DNA from: Rhodococcus qingshengii JCM 15477
GTDB lineage: Bacteria > Actinomycetota > Actinomycetes > Mycobacteriales > Mycobacteriaceae
Length of the DNA: 64,000 bases
NCBI RefSeq assembly: GCF_023221595.1
Contig: NZ_CP096563.1
Span: 850,501-914,500, forward strand
Direction of reading: 5' to 3'
Under the pieces are notes generated by a model, which saw only the letters and a list, made by a program, of their open reading frames with translations, had not been told where the DNA came from and searched no databases. The translations under genes were made by a program, and so were the position numbers. Shown here in pieces: positions 1 to 7,654 of this stretch. How positions within the stretch are numbered: position 1 is the first letter of the stretch; the number at the start of each line of letters is the position of its first letter.

Positions 1-254
1 GCGCCGAGAGCAACTTCGTCGTCGCCTCGCCACACCCCGAACACAGCGGCACTGAGGCCCAAGTCGGCCACTTGGCGGCGGACGATGTCCGTGATCTCGG
101 TGGATTCCCGACTGCTCGAGGTGCTGGGAGAGGCGCTGCCCGTGTTTGTTGCGGAGTCATCGTCGGAACTGCACGCAGCGGTTGCAATGGCAACGGTCAA
201 GGCGATCGACAGAGCAGACAGCCGCACCCGAGCGCGGTGGTGGGAGGAAGTCAT
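1..254 (-). CDS. Serine hydrolase (beta-lactamase-like) lipoprotein, 5' end only
   Basis: This is the N-terminal 84 codons of a gene that runs off the left edge. It starts at the ATG complementary to 252-254. The protein opens with a basic stretch and a hydrophobic core ending in TAAC, a typical lipobox with a Cys near residue 29. A Ser/Thr-rich tether of about 30 residues follows. The next segment, ITDIVRRQVADLGLSAAVFG, resembles the first conserved part of class C beta-lactamase/DD-peptidase-like serine hydrolases. The catalytic SxxK lies outside the window, so the enzyme class is inferred from this short stretch. It was probably an exported, membrane-anchored protein. Confidence 0.7.
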   Translation of the reverse strand, partial: MTSSHHRARVRLSALSIALTVAIATAACSSDDDSATNTGSASPSTSSSRESTEITDIVRRQVADLGLSAAVFGVWRGDDEVALG

Positions 255-387
255 GCCTGCGATCCCTTCGATGTGGAAATCGAGCAACCGACGCCGAGCA
301 ATGTCCCAATTGGCCGAATTTACCGCAGTTGGAAGGAGGAGGGGTCAGATCGACCGTATAGGCGCAACTGCTGTTCCAGTGCAGTCC

Positions 388-744
388 TCATTCGGGTGCC
401 GCGTCCGGTTCCTCTCGCAGGTCCTGCGCTTGCTGAAGCTCGGCGTTGATGCGACGGGCTTCGGTGAGTTGGTCTTCGAGGATGATGATGCGGCAAGCCG
501 CGTCGAGCGCCGTGCCGTTGGCTACGAGTTCGTGCGCGCGGGCTGCGATGCGCAGCTGGTAGCGGGAGTAGCGGCGATGTCCGCCCTCAGAGCGTTGTGG
601 GGTAAGCAGTTTCGCGGCATCGAGGCTACGAAGGAAAGCTTGCCTGACACCGAGGATCTCGGCCGCATGTCCCATGCTGTACGCAGGATAGTTCTCGTCG
701 TCGAATCTGCCGGAGGGGTCCCCCGGTGGTGTATCTGCCGGAAT
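388..744 (-). CDS. MerR-family transcriptional regulator, start codon unclear
   Basis: The frame encodes DPSGRFDDENYPAYSMGHAA followed by a MerR-type winged helix (EGGHRRYSRYQLRIAARA) and a C-terminal helix (ACRIIILEDQLTEARRI), as in short actinobacterial MerR-like regulators. Family members as I recall them include the DPxGRFDD stretch, so coding should begin upstream of about 729. No in-frame ATG or GTG is found between there and position 906; the only canonical candidates are a distant ATG at 906 and a TTG at 858, both upstream of a strong hairpin. An ATT at 742-744 preceded by a GAAAGAAG purine run is the end I used. A shorter product from the ATG at 675 would lose the conserved N-terminus. 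Function is DNA binding; the target is unknown. Confidence 0.65.
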   Translation of the reverse strand: MPADTPPGDPSGRFDDENYPAYSMGHAAEILGVRQAFLRSLDAAKLLTPQRSEGGHRRYSRYQLRIAARAHELVANGTALDAACRIIILEDQLTEARRINAELQQAQDLREEPDAAPE

Positions 745-1159
745 GGCTCGCTTCTTTCGCTGAACGGACGGGGCCCCCGGCGCGAGGAGCGCCGGGGGCC
801 GGATGGGGTTGAACTTACTTACATAACTGCATTCTTTCGAACTTCCGGACTCGCACAAGACATCCGGTAGCCGCTTTGAAGGGGGGTGCCGGGTCCGACT
901 ACACACTCACACACGAATTCGGCCCCGGCACGTCCCTGCCCTGCGGTACTGCTTGCGGGTAGTTCATCTCTCCCGCATCTCTTGACTCGTTCCTTGCTAC
1001 GAGAAAAAAGATACAACAGCCTCGCGAGAATGTCTACCCTGACCGCTGTAGATATTTTGTTGCGAACATACTAGGTGTTGATATTCAGGAACGGCCTGGT
1101 CGCCGGGGGTGAGAGCGCTCAATGTGAGTCATAGGAGATGGATCTGGGACAATGCTCCG
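745..1159. other. Intergenic region, no confident gene
   Basis: Apart from the GC hairpin at 772-800 and the 5-codon frame at 815-832, I see no convincing coding. The part from about 975 to 1095 is more AT-rich than its surroundings and could hold promoters for the flanking genes, but I could not identify a clear -35/-10 pair. Confidence 0.4.
772..800. other. 12-bp perfect GC hairpin upstream of the merR-like gene
   Basis: GGCCCCCGGCGC and its exact complement are separated by a 5-nt loop (GAGGA on the plus strand, TCCTC on the minus strand). On the merR transcript it lies about 30 nt before the first plausible start codon. It follows a 5-codon reading frame, MQLCK with stop, at 815-832 on the minus strand. 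No U-tract follows, so a simple terminator is not obvious. A 5'UTR structure is the best guess. Confidence 0.6.
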
Positions 1160-1396
1160 ATGCGAAATACCCCGAAGTCCGAGTCGTTGTTGCGCGCCCG
1201 CGCGGAGAGGGAAGAGCGCACCGGCTCCTCCGAGCATCCAGCTGGTGGCGCGCCGAACCCCGGAGAGGACTCGTCGTCGTCCGAGCCGGGGGCACGCAGC
1301 GACAGCGCCACGATTCGGTCGGCTCGGTCCGAGCTCTCAACTCACGCCAGGGCAGTGGAAAGTATGCACGAGGCGATCCATCCTGATCGCGATTGA
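1160..1396 (+). CDS. Hypothetical small Ser/Glu/Arg-rich protein (uncertain)
   Basis: A 78-residue frame starting MRNTPKSESLLRARAEREER is rich in Ser, Glu, Ala and Arg with no recognisable domain and no hydrophobic segment, so it looks disordered. Third codon positions are mostly G or C, which favours coding, but no good ribosome binding site precedes the ATG. Two other frames stay open over the same stretch. I do not recognise it and regard it as possible rather than likely. Confidence 0.3.
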   Translation: MRNTPKSESLLRARAEREERTGSSEHPAGGAPNPGEDSSSSEPGARSDSATIRSARSELSTHARAVESMHEAIHPDRD

Positions 1397-1452
1397 GGCA
1401 GCTGCCTCGTCGGGATGCGGGGGGACTCCTTCATCCCGCTCACTGCAACGCA

Positions 1453-1500
1453 CGACGGCCGCCGCACTCCCGAAAGTAAAGGGAGTGGCGACGACCGTCG
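1453..1500 (-). terminator. Hairpin terminator downstream of the cholesterol oxidase gene
   Basis: CGACGG and CACTCCC pair with GGGAGTG and CCGTCG around a GAAAGTAAA loop, about 30 nt past the stop codon of the minus-strand oxidase. An internal mismatch region separates the two stems. The position suits transcription termination for that gene. Confidence 0.55.
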
Positions 1501-1532
1501 AGTTGTCAGAGTGTGCGCTCAGTACTTGAACC

Positions 1533-3296
1533 TCAAGGCAGCAACTGGTCCAGGAAGGTGTTGCTGAAGACCTTGTGCGGATCCAACGCGTTGAATGCGG
1601 CGTTGGCGGTGTCCCAGTTGTCGCTCGATGGGACGCCGTCGCGGTAGGTCTGGGGGAGGCCCTGGGTGATGATCGGGGTGTCGGTGTACGGCTTGTCGGG
1701 GCCGAACGCCCAGCCCTTGGACCACTCGGGGCGGAAGGTGGCGTCGTTGTTGTTGTAGTGATTACGCATCCACTGTTCCATTTCGCGGTAGAACGCGAAC
1801 ATGCCGGGGGTTCCGGGGACGCCGAGGACGTTGAGCCAGATGGCGGTGTCCCATTCCGGATGGTCGGGGCGCGGGCGCATGGCCGAGATGGTGGGGGCGC
1901 CTGCCGAGTCGACCTCGACATCCGACGGTTGATCGAGGCCGCAGCAACGGATTTCGACGGGGCCGTTGAGGGGGAACTGTCCGATAGAGCGGTAGTACTC
2001 CATGCGGCCGTTGAACCACTGGGTGAAGTCGTGGATGACCTGGCCGATGTTGGCGCGCGAGGTGATGACGGCTCCGCCGCCCTCGGTCAGGCGCAGGGTG
2101 GTGGCCCGGATGTAGAACTGGACGTCCTTGGACCATCCCCACAGGTCGTTGGAGAACGTCGCGGCGAGTCCGGCAACGGTGGTGGCGTACATGATCTGCC
2201 CGAATGCCGGTGCGATGCCCGGGTTTCCGGAGTTGATCTGGCCGATCATGTCGGTGACCGGCTCCGGGAGGTTGTCGGAGAAGATGTAGTTGTACGGTCC
2301 GGTCACCTCACGCGAGAACGGCGGCTTGGTGGGTGCAAGTGACCACACCTTCATCCACGGGCGTTCGGTGAAGGGGTACCAGATTGCTTCTGCGCGACCG
2401 TTTTCGCGGACGAACTTCTCGAAGGTGCGTCCGGACGCTCCGCGGGCGCCGAAGAGTTCCTGCCAACCGATGTCGGTGTGGCTGACGCAGCGCATGCGGT
2501 AGTTGGGGGCGGCCTGCAAGGTGACGGAGGTGAGGAAGGTGCGTCCGAGGTGAGTCAGCAGCGGCTTGATCGCCGCGTCGCTACGTGCATACGTCTTCAG
2601 TGCGTACTCGCTGCCGTTCCAGACCACTGCGGTCAGGGACGTGACGAGGTTGGAGAGTGAGCCGAAAGTCTGTCCGGGAACGTGTGCTTCGCCTTCGGCG
2701 GGAAGAGCTGCGCCGTGAGCGTCGACGGCGAGGCAGCCGGCAATGGTCAACACACCCGGCGCCGGCAGGTTCGCGAACCCGAGGCCCTGTGCCTGCAGTG
2801 CGGTGGTGATGGCGTCGAGGGTCGCGCCGGGTCCTGCGGTGACGGTGGCTGGGCTGCCACCGGCGTTGACGGAGACGCCGGTGAGGTGGACCGTGGTGTC
2901 GGCGAGGATGACCTTGTCGACCGGCGCACCGTTGACGATGGTCAGCGGCGTCCAGCCGTGCATGGCACCGCGGGGACGAATGGTGTAGCCGTTGGCATGG
3001 CCCCAGTTCGCGAGGCGGACTACGTCTTCGGGCGTCTTGGGCGAACAGGTCCAGATCGCGTCGAGCATGATCTCTTTGGACCAGTTCTGATATGCCTGCT
3101 GGTACAGCGCGATGCCTTCGGGGAAGGCAGGCGGCGGCGTGAGGGTGGAGACAGGACCACCCGCGGAGCCGGAGGAGCCGGCGGGGACGGCATAGGCCGG
3201 CGTCCAGCCGGCGAATGCGGTCGCTGCCACGGCGCCGGCTCCAGCGGCCATGAAACCTCGTCGGGACAGTCGGAACTTTTCGTCTTGTGCCGTCAT
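1533..3296 (-). CDS. Cholesterol oxidase, covalent-FAD (VAO/BCO2) type, Tat-exported
   Basis: A 587-residue secreted flavoprotein expected to oxidise the 3-beta-hydroxyl of cholesterol and isomerise it to cholest-4-en-3-one with release of H2O2. The N-terminus carries a twin-arginine signal (SRRGFMAAGAGA, cleavage near AYA at 34-36). Residues about 75-265 form a PCMH-type FAD domain containing RPRGAMHGW. His113 matches the histidine that binds FAD covalently in the Brevibacterium type II enzyme. The C-terminal half is the cholesterol-oxidase substrate-binding domain, and E448-x-R450 matches the catalytic Glu/Arg pair of that enzyme. It lies downstream of the MaoC and KstD genes in the same direction, with a 69-nt gap holding repeats, so it may have its own promoter. 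Residue roles are recalled from the family. Confidence 0.88.
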   Translation of the reverse strand: MTAQDEKFRLSRRGFMAAGAGAVAATAFAGWTPAYAVPAGSSGSAGGPVSTLTPPPAFPEGIALYQQAYQNWSKEIMLDAIWTCSPKTPEDVVRLANWGHANGYTIRPRGAMHGWTPLTIVNGAPVDKVILADTTVHLTGVSVNAGGSPATVTAGPGATLDAITTALQAQGLGFANLPAPGVLTIAGCLAVDAHGAALPAEGEAHVPGQTFGSLSNLVTSLTAVVWNGSEYALKTYARSDAAIKPLLTHLGRTFLTSVTLQAAPNYRMRCVSHTDIGWQELFGARGASGRTFEKFVRENGRAEAIWYPFTERPWMKVWSLAPTKPPFSREVTGPYNYIFSDNLPEPVTDMIGQINSGNPGIAPAFGQIMYATTVAGLAATFSNDLWGWSKDVQFYIRATTLRLTEGGGAVITSRANIGQVIHDFTQWFNGRMEYYRSIGQFPLNGPVEIRCCGLDQPSDVEVDSAGAPTISAMRPRPDHPEWDTAIWLNVLGVPGTPGMFAFYREMEQWMRNHYNNNDATFRPEWSKGWAFGPDKPYTDTPIITQGLPQTYRDGVPSSDNWDTANAAFNALDPHKVFSNTFLDQLLP

Positions 3297-3320
3297 CTTC
3301 GGGCTACTCCATCGGGTTCG

Positions 3321-3371
3321 AGAACTACGGTGAGTTCTAACAGGTGGGTATCAGACAGGTTGGTATCAGAC
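3321..3371. repeat. Inverted repeat plus 15-bp tandem repeat upstream of the cholesterol oxidase
   Basis: AGAACT (3321-3326) and AGTTCT (3333-3338) form a perfect inverted repeat with a 6-nt spacer. Directly beside it, AGGTGGGTATCAGAC (3342-3356) and AGGTTGGTATCAGAC (3357-3371) are tandem copies with one mismatch. The second copy contains the stop codon of the MaoC gene. The block sits 25-75 nt before the oxidase start, so a regulator-binding role is plausible. Confidence 0.5.
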
Positions 3372-4223
3372 AAGAGTGAGAACTACGTCAGCCAGGGCAG
3401 GAGCTTCGCGCTCCAGTACGGAAGCTGAGATCAGGAGTCGCCCATTGTCTTTCCAGATCTGGATACTCAAGTTCTCGCCGGGAAATACGACCCCGGCAAA
3501 GCGGGCCCGAAATCCGGCTACCCGACTGCTGTCGCCGTCGAGCATGGTATCCACTGCGGTCTTGCAGACCATTCCGTAAGTACACAGTCCATGCAGGATA
3601 GGCGCTGGAAAGCCTGCCGCGGAGGCGAATTGCGGATCCGAGTGCAACGGATTCCGATCACCACACATCCGGTACAGCAAAGCCTGCTGTGGAAGCACAG
3701 GCGTCACCACTGTCTCATCTGCTTCGCGATCCGGAAGCGTAATCGACTCCGACGGACCACGTTCACCCTCGAAACCACCCTCGCCGCGGGCGAAAATGGA
3801 CGAGCGAGCTGTCCACAGCGGGTTGCCCTCGGCGTCAACCGTGACGGATTCCTGCACGATCACCGCGGCCTTGCCCTTGTCCCAGATCTCGGCGATTCGA
3901 GTTGTGGTGCGGCCACTTCCACTTGCCGGGATCGGCTGATGGACAGTCACTTCCTGGCTTCCGTGCACCACCTTCGCCAGATCGATTTCGACGCCGGGGA
4001 ACGACACCTTCGGTGCTTCGGTGGCGTGGAAGTTGGCGGCGACGGTGGCAAAGGTGGGTAGTACCTGAGGCTTTTCGTCGTCGAGGTACCGAAGCTCGTT
4101 CGGATCAAGCGGACGAGCGCCTGCCCCCAGTGCCAAGTGGTAGTGCTGCACGTCCGACGGGGTCCACGAGAACTCTTGTGGCGCAAGCTCGGCGCCGAGT
4201 GCGATCTTCGGATCAATTGGCAT
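3366..4223 (-). CDS. hsd4B: MaoC-family enoyl-CoA hydratase (Hsd4B-like)
   Basis: A 285-residue double-hotdog protein starting MPIDPKIALG. The C-terminal half carries the (R)-specific hydratase-2 signature YRMCGDRNPLHSDP followed by GFPAPILHGLCTYG, with the catalytic Asp and His five residues apart. It is expected to hydrate a trans-2-enoyl-CoA during steroid side-chain or ring beta-oxidation. Mycobacterium tuberculosis has the same pair, kstD followed by hsd4B (Rv3537-Rv3538), next to divergent hsaEGF, which supports the symbol. Its start overlaps the 3' end of kstD by 11 nt, so the two are probably translationally coupled under the KstR box at 5939-5952. Confidence 0.85.
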   Translation of the reverse strand: MPIDPKIALGAELAPQEFSWTPSDVQHYHLALGAGARPLDPNELRYLDDEKPQVLPTFATVAANFHATEAPKVSFPGVEIDLAKVVHGSQEVTVHQPIPASGSGRTTTRIAEIWDKGKAAVIVQESVTVDAEGNPLWTARSSIFARGEGGFEGERGPSESITLPDREADETVVTPVLPQQALLYRMCGDRNPLHSDPQFASAAGFPAPILHGLCTYGMVCKTAVDTMLDGDSSRVAGFRARFAGVVFPGENLSIQIWKDNGRLLISASVLEREAPALADVVLTLV

Positions 4224-5937
4224 GGTCGACCGCCGTCTTTTCAGCTGCAGGTGCTTCGGTTGTCTCGGCCTTCTTCGCACGCTCGACGATGTCGAGTACG
4301 GCCAGGTAGCCGAAAGTCATTGCGGGACCGATGGTCGCGCCTGGTCCGGCGTAGGTGTGGCCCATGACCGGAGCGCTCGCGTTGCCAGCCGCGTAGAGGC
4401 CGTCGATGACGCTTCCGTCTTCGCGTAATGCTCGGCCGTTGACGTCGGTGCAGATTCCGCCCTTGGTGCCGAGGTCACCCGGAACCATCTTGATGGCGTA
4501 GAACGGAGCCTTGCTGATTTCGGCGAGGCTGGGGTTCTTCAGTCGGGGATCGCCGTAGTACGCGTCGTAACCACTGTCACCGCGTCCGAAGTCCTCGTCC
4601 TTGCCGTTGCGTGCGAAGCCGTTGAACCGGTCGACGGTTTCGGTCAGCGATGCGACGGGAAGCCCTGTCTTCTCGGCCAATTCGGCGATGGTTCCCGCCT
4701 TGACCACGATGCCGGCCTTGAGCCAGCGGCCGGGGAAGGGGGAGCGGGGAGTGATACCGGCAAACGTGTAACGGTTGCGGTAGCGCTGATCGAGAATCAT
4801 CCACGTCGGGATGTTCTCGCCGGGGCCCTCGCCCTGACCGTACTCACCGCCGTACATCGCATGGGTCGCCTCGACGTACGGAGCCGCCTCGTTGCCGAAG
4901 CGCTTGCCCGACATGTTGACCATCATGCAGCCCGGGAGGGTGCGCTCGGAGAGAGCGAACCACGGTCCGCCGGTCAGCGGAATGGACGGGCCCCACCAGG
5001 CGTCGTCCATGAAATCGACTGCAGCGCCCACTTCTTGGCCTGCGCGGATACCGTCGCCGGTGTTTGCCTTCGCGCCGACGGTCCATTCGGTGCCGATAGG
5101 TGCGCGCTGGTACTTCTCACGCATTTCCTTGTTGTGCTCGAATCCGCCGGATCCCAACACGACTCCGTGGCGAGCGCGGATGACCTGCTCCTCGCCGTCG
5201 ACGATGACGTTGACGCCGCGAACTGCGCCGTCTTCGGTGTACAGGGAGGTCAGCGGGGTGTTCAGCAGGATGGGTACTCCGGCGGACTGAAGTCCGAGTC
5301 GAATACCGGCGACCAGTGCCTGGCCGCGAACCAGCAGATCCTTCTTGGTGGCCTTCGCTGCGAGGAATCGCATGCCGACCTTCATGGCGCGCAGGGGTCC
5401 GCGAGGATTGCGCATCAGCAGGTTGAGCCACTTGTAGTCGGCCTGGGTGATGACGAAGTTCTTGGGGGCCTTGACGTAGTCGGGCTCGAGGTTCTTGCGG
5501 TCGGCGCCCAACTTGTTGCCGTCGAACGGGGTGGGCTCGACACTGCGGCCACCGAGGCGTCCGCCGGGTGCTTCCGGGTAGTAGTCGGAGTAGCCGGGAA
5601 CCCACTGCAGCTCGAGCGGGCTGTTCTTCAACACGAACGAGAGCATCTCGGGACCGCGCTCGAGATAGGTGTCGATGCGTTCGGGAGCGACAACGTCGCC
5701 GATGATGCTGTGCAGGTAGGAACGTGCGGCCTCCGGTGTATCGGTGACACCGTCCGCTTGAAGTGCCTCGTTGTTGGGGATCCAGACCCCACCACCGGAA
5801 CGGGCGGTCGATCCGCCGTAGTGGGCGGCTTTCTCCACGATGACCACACTCAAGCCCTGGTGGGCTGCGGTCAAGGCCGCTGTCATACCTGCGGCACCAC
5901 TGCCGACGACGACGATGTCGTATTCCTGCTTGCTCAT
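4213..5937 (-). CDS. kstD: 3-ketosteroid delta-1-dehydrogenase
   Basis: A 574-residue FAD enzyme that introduces the C1-C2 double bond into 3-ketosteroid ring A, a prerequisite for ring opening together with KshA. The N-terminus is a Rossmann FAD motif (DIVVVGSGAAGM), followed by the typical GGSTARSGGGVW. The C-terminus has GHTYAGPGATIGPAMTFGYL, which holds the conserved Tyr and Gly of the KstD active site. I start at ATG 5937 because the GTG three codons upstream lies inside the KstR operator at 5939-5952. A KstR box adjoining the start codon suggests repression of a leaderless or near-leaderless transcript. Rhodococci carry several kstD paralogues and I cannot say which numbered one this is. 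Confidence 0.93.
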   Translation of the reverse strand: MSKQEYDIVVVGSGAAGMTAALTAAHQGLSVVIVEKAAHYGGSTARSGGGVWIPNNEALQADGVTDTPEAARSYLHSIIGDVVAPERIDTYLERGPEMLSFVLKNSPLELQWVPGYSDYYPEAPGGRLGGRSVEPTPFDGNKLGADRKNLEPDYVKAPKNFVITQADYKWLNLLMRNPRGPLRAMKVGMRFLAAKATKKDLLVRGQALVAGIRLGLQSAGVPILLNTPLTSLYTEDGAVRGVNVIVDGEEQVIRARHGVVLGSGGFEHNKEMREKYQRAPIGTEWTVGAKANTGDGIRAGQEVGAAVDFMDDAWWGPSIPLTGGPWFALSERTLPGCMMVNMSGKRFGNEAAPYVEATHAMYGGEYGQGEGPGENIPTWMILDQRYRNRYTFAGITPRSPFPGRWLKAGIVVKAGTIAELAEKTGLPVASLTETVDRFNGFARNGKDEDFGRGDSGYDAYYGDPRLKNPSLAEISKAPFYAIKMVPGDLGTKGGICTDVNGRALREDGSVIDGLYAAGNASAPVMGHTYAGPGATIGPAMTFGYLAVLDIVERAKKAETTEAPAAEKTAVDHAN

Positions 5938-5938
5938 G

Positions 5939-5952
5939 TAGAACACGTTATA
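5939..5952. promoter_or_regulatory. KstR operator at kstD (9 of 9 fixed bases)
   Basis: TAGAACACGTTATA fits the KstR consensus TnnAACnnGTTnTA at every fixed position. It abuts the kstD start codon and lies 100 nt from the divergent flavoprotein gene. The identical 14-mer occurs before kshA at 20453-20466. Confidence 0.88.
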
Positions 5953-6016
5953 GAATGATGGGGGTGTCAGTCCATGCTTTCTGCCAGGAAGTATTTCCGG
6001 ACGTTGTCATTGATAA

Positions 6017-6030
6017 CGAAACACGTTGCA
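6017..6030. promoter_or_regulatory. Weak KstR-like site before the hsaEGF-side operon
   Basis: CGAAACACGTTGCA keeps the AACACGTT core of the two perfect boxes but matches only 7 of 9 fixed bases of the KstR consensus. It lies 23 nt before the start of the plus-strand flavoprotein gene, the expected place for an operator of that operon. Confidence 0.4.
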
Positions 6031-6052
6031 GTGAGATTGAGGATGGTGCGGT

Positions 6053-7651
6053 GTGACCTGGGATACTTCGGTTGACGTCCTTGTGGTCGGGTTCGGTGTG
6101 GCGGGCGCCAGTGCGGCGCTCGAAGCTGTAGCGGCCGGTTCGTCGGTTTTGGCAATCGACCGAGCACTCGGTGGTGGTGCCAGCACGATTTCCGGAGGAA
6201 TCTACTACGCCGGCGGCGGCACCGTGATTCAAAAGGAAGCCGGTGTCGAGGACAGTCCCGAAGCCATGCTCGCCTACCTGAACCGCGAGGTCGGTGACGC
6301 GGTGACGCCGCAGACTCTGCGCCGGTTCGTCGACGAGAGCCCGGCGTCGATCGACTGGCTGCGCAGTCACGGCGTGCCGTTCGAGGCCTCACTCTGTCCG
6401 TACAAGACGTCGTACCCGAGCAACAAGCACTACCTCTACTTCTCGGGTAGCGAATCGGCCGGCGGGTTCCGTGACATCGCAAAACCTGCTCCGCGTGGTC
6501 ATCGCGCCAAGGGGCGTGGCACGTCGGGAAAGATGCTGTACGGCCCGCTCGCGAAGTCCGCGGAGGCGAAGGGCGTCCAGTTGCTCGGCCAGACGCGAGC
6601 GGACCGGCTGATCATCGAGGACGGCCGGGTGATCGGCGTCGAAGCACTGACGCTGCGTGACGCACCCGCCGGAGTTCGTCGCCGTCACGCGACGCTCGGG
6701 TCCTTGTCCTCCAAGCCCGGCGTCTACGCACCGCAGTTGCGCACGATTCTCGACGCACTGATCGCGAAGATCGAGAAGAAGCACGCCAAGCGGATTCGTA
6801 TCCAGGCACGCGGCGGCGTGATCCTCAGCGCCGGCGGCTTCGTGTCCAATCGCGAGATGATGCGTACCCATGCTCCCGCCTACAAGGGCGGTATCCCGCT
6901 CGGCACCTCCGGGGACGATGGCAAAGGCATCAACCTCGGTGTCGAAGCCGGGGGAGCCACCGACAAGCTCGGCAATGTGTCCGCCTGGCGATTCATCGTC
7001 CCGCCGAGTGCTTTTCTCGGTTCCATTTTGGTGGGTGAATCCGGTGCGCGAATCGTCGACGAGTCCCGTTACGGTGCCGCTCTCGGTCAGGCGATGGCGG
7101 AGAAGAGCAGCGGAATCGGTTGGCTGCTGGCAGATTCCGAACTCGTTCGCGAAGCGAAATCGCAGATAGGTGACCAGTCGATGTGGTTCCAGCGGGTGCA
7201 GACCACCGGAATGATGCGTACTGCAGTGCGTGGCAACACCATTGCCGAGGTCGCCCGCAAAGCGGGGATAGACGTCGCCGGCCTTCAAGCCACCGTCGAC
7301 GCGCACAACTCCGCTGCCGCTGCCGGACAACCTGATCCGATGGGTAAACCGTCGGACTTCGTCAGGCCGATACTGTCTGCGCCGTTCACGATGTACGACG
7401 TCTCGATCAAGCCCAACATGATGAATCCGTGCCCGATGCTCACGCTCGGTGGATTGGTGGTCGACGAATCGTCCGGCATGGTGAAAAACGAGGCCGGGGA
7501 GGGTATCCCTGGTCTGTACGCCGCCGGCCGTACCGCGGTCGGTATCTGTTCCAACTCGTATGTGAGCGGCTTGTCGCTCGCCGACTGCGTATTCTCCGGA
7601 CGACGAGCCGGTCAGCACGCAGCCGCATTCTCCACAGTCGGAAAGGCCTGA
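6053..7651 (+). CDS. KstD-superfamily FAD dehydrogenase, possible delta-4(5-alpha) type
   Basis: A 532-residue flavoprotein with an N-terminal FAD motif (DVLVVGFGVAGASAALE), GGGASTISGGIYYAGGG, a second FAD-contact segment GGVILSAGGFVSNREMM and C-terminal GIPGLYAAGRTAVGICSNSY. The C-terminus differs from KstD: it lacks TYAGPG and has Tyr503-Val-Ser505-Gly instead. As I recall, the Rhodococcus delta-4-(5-alpha) 3-ketosteroid dehydrogenase uses a Tyr-x-Ser pair at this place, so this could dehydrogenate 5-alpha-3-ketosteroids to 4-ene-3-ones. It could equally be another fumarate-reductase-like enzyme. It is the first gene of the hsaEGF operon, 3 nt before hsaE, and divergent from kstD. Confidence 0.75.
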   Translation: MTWDTSVDVLVVGFGVAGASAALEAVAAGSSVLAIDRALGGGASTISGGIYYAGGGTVIQKEAGVEDSPEAMLAYLNREVGDAVTPQTLRRFVDESPASIDWLRSHGVPFEASLCPYKTSYPSNKHYLYFSGSESAGGFRDIAKPAPRGHRAKGRGTSGKMLYGPLAKSAEAKGVQLLGQTRADRLIIEDGRVIGVEALTLRDAPAGVRRRHATLGSLSSKPGVYAPQLRTILDALIAKIEKKHAKRIRIQARGGVILSAGGFVSNREMMRTHAPAYKGGIPLGTSGDDGKGINLGVEAGGATDKLGNVSAWRFIVPPSAFLGSILVGESGARIVDESRYGAALGQAMAEKSSGIGWLLADSELVREAKSQIGDQSMWFQRVQTTGMMRTAVRGNTIAEVARKAGIDVAGLQATVDAHNSAAAAGQPDPMGKPSDFVRPILSAPFTMYDVSIKPNMMNPCPMLTLGGLVVDESSGMVKNEAGEGIPGLYAAGRTAVGICSNSYVSGLSLADCVFSGRRAGQHAAAFSTVGKA

Positions 7652-7654
7652 ACG

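Noticed and set aside
85..870. A 261-codon plus-strand frame overlapping the serine hydrolase and merR genes
   Set aside because: Both overlapping minus-strand genes have clear family motifs. The plus frame shows none and would antisense both.
982..1015. TTGACT followed by an A-run as a promoter
   Set aside because: No acceptable -10 hexamer lies 16-19 nt downstream, so I did not call it.
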